NCBI GenBank assembly: GCA_022749755.1
Contig: CM040453.1
Coordinates: 9,743,368-9,807,367, forward strand
Reading direction: 5' to 3'
DNA: 64,000 bases
Source: Azadirachta indica
Lineage: Eukaryota; Streptophyta; Magnoliopsida; Sapindales; Meliaceae
Shown here: positions 11,996-21,932 of the stretch, piece by piece
Layout: every line of letters begins with the position of its first letter
How positions within the stretch are numbered: position 1 is the stretch's first letter
Notes under the pieces: generated by a model
Told to the model about the DNA's origin: nothing
Seen by the model: the letters and a program-made list of their open reading frames with translations, nothing else
The model's database searches: none
Position numbers and translations under genes: made by a program

Positions 11996-14900
11996 ATTCG
12001 AGTTGAGTCACACAATGAGCTCTAATATTTTTGTTCATTTTGTTAGGTAGCAGAAATGGTAAATTTAGCTCTAAATAATAAACACCATTATCATAATATT
12101 TGTATAAATTTAGGTAAATGATCATGATTTCTAAGGCCAATATAACACTCAAAAAGAAAGAAAATTGCACTTCTATCAATACAAACATAAACCAATAATT
12201 TCTTAACTATATCTAAAATTCAGATATTTTTAATTTTAAGAATGAATCACTAGTTGTTAAATGTAACATTTACTTTTTTCATAACTATATTTAGAATATA
12301 TTTTGAATTGAGATGTCTTGAATTTCTTAATTATAGTTACTGTGACTAACTTATAACTGTCAAATAAATAAATCTTAACTGTCAAAACTTCTAACATTAA
12401 ATAGAAGCATAACTACTGTAAATAAATTCTTAATTATTTAAGACATAATTATACTAATATACTATGACAAAGAAAAATTAATTAATGGGCATAATTATTT
12501 GTAAAGAATATCGAATACAGAATATGTAGAATAGGACACAAGTTAAACAACTAAGTGCGTAGAGTTAACAAGAGAAACAAAAATTTAAGGTCAATAATTG
12601 AATAATTTAGCACTGCACTTAATTTAAAACAAGTTAATTACTATAATATATATATCGCATACCATTCACGACTTCATTCCATAAATGACTAAATTTGTCT
12701 TTGTTGGATAAAGAAATTTTAAAATCAACAAATACTTGTGTCTATCATTCATATTTTAGTATTTAGTAAAATTTATTAAAAAACACTAATTTTTCCATTT
12801 TGTTTGTAACTTGTAGCGATGATAGAATTTGCAACGTAAGGACATAATATAAAATAAATAAATTTAAAAAAAAATGAAAAGCCTATACCTAATGCTTGTA
12901 TTATTTTATTATTAGATTCTTCTGCTTCGATTTTTCTTTTCCCATTACATCTTCTTTTAATATTTCTTCTCCAAAATGCTTCGATTTGTTGATATTTGTT
13001 GTTGTATTGCAATTAGAACTTAATTGCTTTGGATGCTTAGCTTTTGTCAAGATCATGGCACGAACTAATTTTAATGGCATTTTGGTAGGGAAATTCCATT
13101 TTAATATCCTTGATTTTTCGGAAAATTGTATTTTATTCAATAAATTTAGCATTGTATTCCAAACATATCTAACATTTTATTTTTGTTTTACTTTAGTCTA
13201 TGGAATCAAATTCTAAAATGTTCATCTAATGAGTAATGAGAAAAGAGTAGTGAAATAATTTGTAAGACTCGTTAAGCCATAATTTCGTCTAAATTTTATT
13301 TATTATAACAATATTATTTTGTACTTCTTAAAAGATCCATTTAAAAGCGATGAAACCAATTTTTAATTAAAATTTTTAAAAATTTAGGTTTATTATAATC
13401 TATAAAACCAAGGATAAATGTTCTTGATGCTCGCTAAAATATGTATTAGAAACGAAAAGTATTTTTGTATCTGAATAGTGGATTTTATAGATGAAAATTA
13501 ACAAAAATTTTAGCTAAAAAGTAAAATAAAATTGACCAAAATAACAGAGACTAAAGTTAAATAAAATATGAAACATAGGGATGTTTATTACACAATATCA
13601 AATTAGTTAATGAAGTAATATTTGTAGAAGATTAAAGAATAAATTGAAATTTTCCTAATTTTGCCACAATATATATAATGTATTATACCATTCTTAAAGT
13701 TTTTATTTTTGAATTTTTTGGTTAATGTTATACTATGTAATTTTTATTTTTTTAACATGTAATGCATGTATTGAAAGATATGATATAAAAATTTTAGATG
13801 TATAAAAAATGTAAAAATTTAACAAATTATTTTTCTCTTTTATATAAAACAAAAGCTAATTCCAACATGAAGTGTGCAAGCAAACAAATAGTTAATTGCT
13901 AGCAAAGACATTGGCCCAAGTGGGATACTTATTAAATTTCTAAATAGTATTATATTATCTACTACATATGATCATTTAATTATTTTAGACATTTAGTTAA
14001 TGGGTCATGGGATAACGTAGAATTTAATTTAAGGAGATTGATAATCTTGTCTTTAATGTTGACCGACTATTTGCATGTGCTTTCTTGAAGTTATGGATCA
14101 ACTAATCATCAACCAGCATGAAAATTCTGTAATAAAATTTATAATACAATATATATGTTGTGGAAAATTTATCTGAGGTTAACCTAACCTAAGGTATCAT
14201 ATCTCATCATCATTTCACCCTAAAAAAAAAAACCAATATCTTAAGATGAGACGAGACGTTCAAAACCTACAAATATGAAAATAAGGTCACAGTTAAACTT
14301 GAGCTCAAGTCAGAAAGGCATCACAACCTAATAAAAGACATATAATAAATAAGAAGGTAAGTAATGAAAAAAATTTAATTAATAACTATCTATAAACCCA
14401 CTATCATAAAAATTCATAAAATGATTTTTGTTATAAAAAAAAGAATTCAACTATTATCTAAAGAAGTTAAATAAAAGAAGGGACAATAAACAAAGAGGGG
14501 AGGACCGAGGACATTCTAATTACTTGCACAATTCTGCCAAAAAACTGTATCGTGGTTTTCTTAACTTAAAACACTTTTTCTATGCTAAACATTAGAGGGT
14601 TTTTGCCAAAAAAATTGAAAGAACAAAAGCCTGACCTTCATTTGATTATTATTCTTTTGCAGATTAATTGAGATAAGAGAGGAGGTGTTGTTGAATATTG
14701 TATCTTAAAAATTTTGATACCAACAATATATACATACATAATATATATGTGTGTGAGTGTGCGCATGCACGTGTTTGCGTGTGTAAAATGTAAGTAAAAT
14801 ACAAACACAATTTAGATGCTTAAATTTAAATAATTCAAACATATAAATTGTAATATGTATTTTGTTAGAATTCAAATCCAACCTGAAGAAGATTTCTCTT

Positions 14901-16220
14901 TATTTATAAGTTGGATATATTTTTTTAATTTGAGTAGTATTAATTAAAACTTATATTAACTAATAAATATGTTGGAGAATTTTATTCTCTAGAACTTGCG
15001 ATAGGCATACCAAAATGAGAATTTTATTATCTAATTTTATAACTTTTCATATATTATATTTTTACTTAAAGTGATCATTTGTTATTTTGCTATTACATAT
15101 TCATTAATAGTTATCCCCCCATAGTATTGGAAGGATATAACTCACCTGTTCTGAATGTAGATTTTGGGACAATATAATAATTGTATGCATCTAAATTAGG
15201 TGAACCTAAATTGTCTTCAATTGTAAACGTTAGTATTAAAAGAAATATGTATTAATTTTGTAACTCGTGATAGGCAACCCAATGTGGGCCCCTAAGCTTC
15301 AAGCCCATAGGCCTACTAGCTTAAATGTTTATGGGCTTTCCTTTCATTTTAATAGGTCTGTCCAGCGGGTTTCAAGAGCCAAGCCCAAAACTCGTGATAT
15401 TACAAGCCCATTGCATATAATCACAATAAAATTGTATAGCCTTAAAAATTTTGAATTATCACTCTTTTTATTTAAATTTTTTTATTTATTAAATTACTGA
15501 AATATCATTTATTTGACTGTTATACAAAATCCTGCTTAGTTTATTGTAGATTCTCTAATTTTTTAGAAAATAATTAATGATACATACTTTTGTATTGATC
15601 TATTAAATTTTTGTATTGTGTTGACTCAAATTATTTTATACCTTAAACCTTTTTTAACAACTATTGACAACAATGACACGAAATGCTCAATTTCAATGAA
15701 CATGACTATGACATTAATATGATATTGTTAAAAAAAAAAAAAACAGTGGACATTCCCTACTTTCTTATACCAAACCAACCCATCCTTCTATCACTTCTCT
15801 TTCCCATTACCTTCGTTTCTTTAAGAATTTATATTCTCTACTACAAATTTTTATTTTAACAACCACAATATAAATATATTTATTTATCTTTTAATAATAT
15901 GTTTTTGTGATTGTTTAAATTTTTTTACTTATTTTTTAATATTTTTGTGATTAATTGATTTTAAAATAAACATGTATGTTATAGTATTTTATTAAATAAT
16001 ATCATAAATGATATAATAACAAAATTTTATGTAAGACCTTTTCAATCAATTAAGATGTTATGACTTTTAATTCACAATTGGTTAGTTTTATGTGAGCCGA
16101 CAATTTGTTTCATGTACTCGTTGTCAAGTGGACAACTTAGGGAAACATGCTCACCTTAATTTTTAATTGCACTAATTTATTATTGCATTTACATTTTGCA
16201 TGTGCACTGCAACACTCTTT

Positions 16221-16713
16221 ATATTTATCCACCGTTTACTTATACACTTTGTCTTATCAAACTATTAAGAAATTACAGTATAATCTAACTAAGTTTAATA
16301 TATTAGCATTATAATAAGTTTTTAATTCTAACAAATTGTTGTAAATAAAATTATTAAACATTAAGCATAAATTTGTATGAATAATTGATGGCTAAATATT
16401 AACTAATGAGCATAAATATTTATCAAATCTGGAATTACATTTTTCTTAAAATTATATTTATCAATTATTCATACAAATTTATATTTATTCACCGTTTACT
16501 TATACACTTTGTCTTATCAAACTATTAAGAAATTACAGTATAATCTAACTAAGTTTAATATATTAGCATTATAATAAGTTTTTAATTCTAACAAATTATT
16601 GTAAATAAAATTATTAAACATTAAGCATAAATTTGTATGAATAATTGATGGCTAAATATTAACTAATGAGCATAAATATTTATGAAATCTGTAATTACAT
16701 TTTTCTTAAAATT
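16221..16713. repeat. 260-bp tandem duplication
   Basis: The sequence 16221-16453 recurs almost unchanged at 16481-16713, a period of 260 bp. The copies differ at only a handful of positions, so the duplication is recent relative to the decayed DNA around it. The 27-base spacer between the copies contains, at 16460-16480, the reverse complement of a 21-base stretch found inside each copy (16371-16391 in the first copy). The array can therefore form a stem-loop. Confidence 0.85.
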
Positions 16714-17354
16714 AAATTGAAACAAATCAATGTAACATAATTTCAAGGCTCACACTTGTTTAATTATTTTGCAGCACCTTGGACTAAATGAAGTGTTTTA
16801 AATCCAAAATTATAATAGTGGTCCATTGATTCCATGAACATTTAATTAAAATGTTGAAATCTTCAAAGTCTTCAAACTTATATAACAAGTGCAATTATCT
16901 TAATTGATTAAAAGATTATTGTATGATTTTTTAATTAAAAGATAGTTGACATTCAATACTAAAATTCCTCACATATTATAATTCATTTATGAATAGTATT
17001 TCATATATCGATCCTAGCAACAAGATTTGGTCAAATACCATTGTCATACTCATACCATGAGCTAATATTGGAATTTGATTAATTTTTTTTAATATAATTT
17101 AAATTTATATTACCTAACTTAATTGCTATCATTTAAATACACCATGAAATCTATGATGCACAGATTAATCATGAATTTGAATGTGATGAATGTAAAATTT
17201 TGCAAAAATTAATCATGTTTAATAATTAATTATGTCACTTTCTTGCAAGCAATTAATTAAAGAAACGAATAACCAAAGACTTTCTAAGAGGAGACTTCTC
17301 TTAACTTAATAGGCTACAAAAAGTCATTTTCCATTCATTTCAATTTTCAGAACC

Positions 17355-17362
17355 CTATAAAT
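17355..17362 (+). promoter_or_regulatory. TATA box of the HMA/HIPP gene
   Basis: 'tataaata' in the context accctataaatacac lies 95 bases upstream of the start codon at 17450. The spacing suits a leader of about 60 bases. Confidence 0.65.
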
Positions 17363-17449
17363 ACACATACACTTCCATTCTCCAAAATTCAACCAGCATC
17401 AATACATGACATAATTCAGACAACATAATTTCCTTCTTGCAGTTCTCCC

Positions 17450-18112
17450 ATGAAGGTAATTAATTTTATTTTTTTAACAATAATTTTTTTTAAAATCCTA
17501 TTCGAATATTGTATTGTATATAGTATATTTCAAAATTCTTTTCGCAGGCACAAAATGCTTACTTCCATTTTTTTTTCATAACATAATTTAAATTTAACCC
17601 AACAAAAAAAAGTTCATAATAATTAATGCATTAATTGTTTTATTATGCACTTTTAAGTACACAACTTTCATACATGTTTGTGTTTTTATGTAATGCATAT
17701 TAAACAGAAAATTGTTGTCAAAGTTAACATCAATTGCCAAATTTGCAAGACCGATCTTTTGAAAGCTGTGACTAAACTTTCAGGTACGAAAAATTAAAAG
17801 TTCAAATCTCTATCACATTAGAATTATTCATAATCATATAATGTTAAATATGTAGGTATTGATCAGATATCAGTAGATGGAGAAAAAGGAACATTAACCA
17901 TCGTAGGAAAAGTTGATCCTGTTTTAGTGGTTAAACAATTGAAAAAGATTGGAAAGATGGTAGAGATAATGAGTGTTGGGCCATCAAAGCCACCGGAACC
18001 CGAGAAGCCTATGTCACCGGTGCCGCCGCTACCGCCGTGTTGTAATGATTGTCAATATGTTGCCGTTGGCTATTATCCTTATGAAAGTGGCAGCGTGTGC
18101 TCCATTCTTTGA
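17450..18112 (+). CDS. Heavy-metal-associated isoprenylated plant protein (HIPP-like)
   Basis: Exons 17450-17455 (only ATG AAG), 17708-17783 and 17856-18112 join to 112 residues. The frame holds across both introns (GT-AG) and yields one HMA fold. It begins MKKIVVKVNINCQIC with the metal-binding CxxC (CQIC, residues 12-15), then LLKAVTKLSGIDQISVD and the last HMA strand to about residue 70. A Pro-rich linker follows (KPPEPEKPMSPVPPLPP), then a Cys/Tyr-rich tail ending CSIL, a CaaX box for isoprenylation. HMA plus CaaX defines the HIPP family, which binds Cu, Zn or Cd and acts at membranes or in the nucleus in metal handling and stress responses. The MxCxxC motif has Asn at the Met position. 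The metal, partners and membrane attachment of this protein are not shown. The tiny first exon makes it easy for gene finders to miss. Confidence 0.88.
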
Positions 18113-19080
18113 ATCTATTTGATGAAATGAAATAAATGTTTCAAGTGTTTTTCAATGTATTCATATATGTCATATATGCATATTTTTTATTTTGATGTCT
18201 TTATAACGTTTAACTATTTAATAAATCACACTTAAAGAAACGAGGTTAACTATTTTTTATTTTGTGTATAATATAAAATTAATTTTATTTTTTTTAAAGG
18301 AACGAGGTGAACTTATTCAAGTTTTTTCACAATCTTTAAAAAATATAAAAGATGGAAAAAGATTATTTTATTTATTTATTTTAATTATAATAAACATTTG
18401 TGATAAGTCAGCCTATCCAATTAACCTAAGAAATTAAACATGTGTTTACTTACAATTTATGTACTTCTTTATACCATTCTTTAAAATTGACTTATGTTTG
18501 CCTTCATCCATTATTTTACACTACATAAAAATTCCATGTAAATTAAACTAATCGACTGTCAATTTCTCAAAAGACAGCAAATTGGTAATTATATATCCAA
18601 TAATATATATATATATAAACAGATCATCAGTCCTTTTATTTTATACAAAATCTTATATTAATTATAAACTATTGGATATAAGCACATACAATTGTTAAAA
18701 TTATATATGATCATATAATTAATACATATGTTAAATACAATTTCAACCATTACATATGTTGATATTCAACAGTTTATAATTGATATAAGATTTTGTATAA
18801 AATAAAAGGTCTGCTGATCCTGCTATATATATATATATAAATTAAAGAAACAAAAATTACAAGAAGACAATAAATTTCCTTCCTAGTCCATCAAATAAGG
18901 TCGAAAAATTTTTCAAAATAATCTCATTTTGCATCCAATTTACTAAATAACCATGTTTTAAAATTTCTTATCAACCTAACCAAATAATCAACTTTCTGAC
19001 TATTTTACCCTCCGATAACGCTTACACGCAAAAATTAATTTAAAGTTCTTCTCTTTTGACTCCCCTAAAAAATCCCGAAA
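18113..19080. other. Intergenic region after the HIPP gene
   Basis: Apart from the HIPP 3' end and the MITE-like element at 18620-18822 described separately, nothing here is supportable as a gene. The DNA is AT-rich, with TA runs at about 18603-18617 and 18823-18840 that flank the inverted repeat. Confidence 0.6.
18620..18822. mobile_element. MITE-like element with about 51-bp terminal inverted repeats
   Basis: The left arm, 18620-18670 (starting cagatcatcagtcctttta), matches the reverse complement of the right arm, 18771-18822 (starting caggatcagcagacctttta). There are only about five differences over 51 bases. About 100 bases of AT-rich filler lie between, and there is no coding capacity. 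Both ends abut TA microsatellite tracts, so a TA target duplication (as in Stowaway/Tc1-Mariner MITEs) is possible but cannot be proven. The near-identity of the arms suggests recent insertion or continued arm matching. Confidence 0.75.
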
Positions 19081-20434
19081 TTAAAATTTCTCAATTCGAA
19101 CGGGCGGTTTTCATGTTAGAAGTAGTCGCGCCAGTGGCAACGGTGGCGAAGACGGCGGCAGCGGCAACCGCGCTAAAGTAGGTGATTTTGTGCTTTTTTT
19201 GGTTTTCTTAACTGATTTTGGGTGATAATATGTTGAAATGCATGATTTAAGATGATTATGGTGATGATTGAGATGGTGATTGAAGTATTTTTGTTGGTTG
19301 TATGGTGATCGTCGAGACTGTAGCAAGCTGGGTTTCGTTTTCGAGTGCTTCAAACGAACTCAAAATTGAATTTGAGTTCGGTTACTGAAGTCGAATTTGT
19401 TTTCGAGTTCAGTACAACTGAACTCAAATTCATGCAGTTGACTGAACTTGAAATCGTTTTCTAGTTCAGTTCAACTGCACTCAAATTCGTCCTGCGTCAA
19501 TTTCTGATGTCTGCCCCCCCCCCTTTTTTTTTAGGTGGGTTATTCGTTTCGTTTCATATTTTCTGTTGGGATATGTTTGCATTGATTTAATGGAGTTTAA
19601 TGATTTTGTTATTATTTTATTTTTTTCGGGTGTTGTGTTGGTTTTGTTGATTTTGTATTAATAGTTTTTAAAGGCATATCATGTTGGCAAATTAATATGA
19701 GAGAGAGGACACTAGGTTATGCATTGTGTAAACAAAACTGAAGTATGTCGTATAGAGAAAGTCTAGAAGGACTACAAAAGTTTACTCCTGTTTGGAACAC
19801 CTATCTTGATTCGTTGGATTACATGATAGATTCATTGTTTATGGGTTGTTGGTAGTAATAAATTTGGATTAGGCTTCCTATAGATGTGAATTTTGACATT
19901 GGGAGTTTTCTAGCACGATAGTTCAGTCATGGATGTGAAGGTTTAAGGCAACTAAGAAAGCTGATAGCAATGTATTAGATATATTTTTTTAACTTTTCAA
20001 AGAGAGAGGGCTTTTTCTGCTGGCAGACCTTGGCTTGCTTTTCGGTTGATATCAAATAACACCTAAACTTTTCCCAAAATGCACAGTTTTTTTCTTTCTT
20101 TGTCACATTTTTTGAACCCCATTTCCAAGCTTTTAACCAGGGTGGTGCCTTTTGTTAACTTGGAAGATCCCACGTGCTATGCAGTTAGTTGCAAAATGTA
20201 ATTGTAGAGATGGACTATCGAAATTTGGGTTCTAAGAAGATAAGTTTGTTTCTCTTCATGGCTGCTGTCAAATCAATCTTTACTTCTTTGCACTTGTTGA
20301 GCGTTAATGGAATATTTTATCATTTTTAAGCTTTTTACTATGACCTGATCTAATGTTTTATGCTTCTTTTGATTTGAATGGATGTCTTTAGTTGCTGGTA
20401 AGTTGGATAGAGAACTGAGGTCTCACTGAAAGGG
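19081..20434 (+). promoter_or_regulatory. Probable upstream region, 5' leader exon and leader intron of GNA1
   Basis: A GC-rich island at about 19098-19181 stands out in AT-rich DNA. It contains a 22-codon open frame, ATG at 19113 to TAG at 19179-19181, and is followed at once by GTGATT, a possible splice donor. This would fit a non-coding first exon with an upstream ORF, spliced to a second leader exon shortly before the ATG at 20435. Between them are imperfect palindromes around gagttcag/ctgaactc (19403-19470) and a C/T homopolymer tract at about 19515-19533. The leader assignment is inference from composition and position. Confidence 0.35.
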
Positions 20435-20908
20435 ATGCAGAGCAATGACACATCCAACAGAGAAGACAAATATCAAGCCCGAAAATTAGAGGTTACTGAC
20501 AAAAGCAAGGGTTTCATAGAGCTACTGCAACAACTAAGTGTTTGTGATTCTGTGTCTGACAAGCAATTTGAAGACCGATTTCAAGAGCTAAGCTCCTATG
20601 GAGACGACCATCTTGTTTGTGTGATCGAAGATGATCGTTCTGGGAAAATTATTGCAACTGGGAGTATGTTCATTGAAAAGAAGTTTATGAGAAATTGTGG
20701 AAAAGCTGGGCACATTGAAGATGTTGTGGTTGACGCCAGTGCTCGAGGAATGCAGTTAGGGAAAAAGATTATCAAATTCCTTACTGATCATGCTCAAGCT
20801 ATGGGGTGTTATAAGGTAATTCTCGATTGCAGTGTTGACAACAAAGGGTTTTATGAGAAATGTGGTTTCAAGGAGAAAGCTGTTCAGATGGCAATGTACT
20901 TTGTTTGA
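20435..20908 (+). CDS. GNA1: Glucosamine-6-phosphate N-acetyltransferase (GNAT family)
   Basis: Intronless coding region of 157 residues. The GNAT fold is clear. After an N-terminal helix region, residues about 60-80 form the strand pair CVIEDDRSGKIIATGSMFIE. GHIEDVVVDASARGMQLGKKII (about 91-112) carries the acetyl-CoA binding signature (R/Q-x-x-G-x-G/A; here ARGMQLGK), and the C-terminal CYKVILDCSVDNKGFYEKCGF is the GNA1-specific substrate and dimer region. The enzyme acetylates glucosamine-6-phosphate on the way to UDP-GlcNAc, which feeds N-glycans, GPI anchors and O-GlcNAc. Plant members are about 150-170 residues and single-copy, located at the endoplasmic reticulum. The ATG at 20435 gives the expected length. 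No defect seen. Confidence 0.93.
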   Translation: MQSNDTSNREDKYQARKLEVTDKSKGFIELLQQLSVCDSVSDKQFEDRFQELSSYGDDHLVCVIEDDRSGKIIATGSMFIEKKFMRNCGKAGHIEDVVVDASARGMQLGKKIIKFLTDHAQAMGCYKVILDCSVDNKGFYEKCGFKEKAVQMAMYFV

Positions 20909-21932
20909 GAAACATTTGCCATTTGTTATTACTGTTTTCACTTGAACCCAGTTGTGCAAATTCGTTAACTGATATATTTGTTCTAAGAAAATTTTCTGAT
21001 CAGAGTCCGAAATTGGCATGTCTTTGCTCTGATGCCTGCTGATAACACAAATTTCTTGTAATCTTCTTAAGATCTTTTGCATTCTTCTCAAATGAAGAAA
21101 TCCGAATTTCTTTACATCTTTATTTACCATTACTAATATACTCGACATCTCCATCATTCTTAATACCTATCCTATTGTTATTATCAGTAGAAATTACGAT
21201 GAGTAGTTTATATAACTCTCCTAATTAATATGATAAATGTTCCATTTCTGATGACAATAGTATCGTTCATCAATTAATACAATGTAAAGGACAAAAAAAT
21301 TTTTTTTTTTTCAATTACGGAAAGTGGGTATAATCTTGCTTAATCAGAGGTATTTTGAGTCAAAATGAGGCTAATATTTGAATTTCAGGTTGCGAAAATT
21401 AAATAAAAAAATGTGGCTCTATTTTGGCCATTTACGAAAACCGTCGGGTAACAGAAACCCGCCCTTTGAAAATAAGTGTTTTATGTTACATATAAAAACT
21501 ATTTCAGAGTGAAACGAGATGGCCGACGGGTGTCCGACACGTCACCACTTAATAACAACAATCCAATTTTACCCCTGCCCGAATTCTATATTGCCTAAAA
21601 TACTCTGCTTCGCCTATACTGTAACTGCGGAAGCGCAGTCTGGAATCTTGTATAGGGTGATCTCCCAAAAATCCCAGGTCTGTTTGATTTCTTCACACTC
21701 TGTTTAATTTCGCAATCAACGGCCAATTTCTTTATCTCTTTGAATTACTGTATTTATAAATATTTTCAACTGCTGCAATTCAGTTCCTAGCTTTCAATTA
21801 TTTGTTCTGGAACTGTGGAATTCCCTGAATTTACTTCGAAAGCTACGAATTTGATGCATAGTTTTCGCGTTTGTACGACGTCGTTTCTGAGTGCGGGAAG
21901 GTTTTGAGACAGAAAAGAGTGCATCAGTGTTA
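20909..21932. other. Intergenic region and MBOAT upstream sequence
   Basis: The first part is presumably the GNA1 3' untranslated region. Sequence from about 21540 onward is less AT-rich and probably contains the MBOAT transcription start and leader; 'aaatcccag|gtctgt' at about 21667-21682 could be a leader splice donor. An open frame at 21519-21707 has no recognisable domain. Confidence 0.45.

Larger units (their letters stand above)
9700..17330. other. Gene-poor AT-rich intergenic stretch
   Basis: I find no supportable gene in these 7.6 kb. Open frames at 9744-9965, 11940-12188, 12776-13216 and 15267-15500 have no recognisable domains and lie in low-complexity AT-rich DNA. Features seen: a short GC-richer island at about 10430-10550, a dispersed repeat copy at about 11575-11995, an alternating purine/pyrimidine tract at about 14743-14786, a cluster of GCCCA motifs at about 15283-15410 and a 260-bp tandem duplication at 16221-16713. 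Confidence 0.6.

Noticed and set aside
10465..12005. Shared 15-mer ttcgtataattcgag at about 10466 and 11988
   Set aside because: The match does not extend beyond 15-16 bases on either side; probably chance or a tiny relic.
12776..13216. Overlapping open frames of 78-106 codons on both strands
   Set aside because: Phe/Lys/Asn-rich translations of AT-rich DNA, with no domain, no splice context and no start context.
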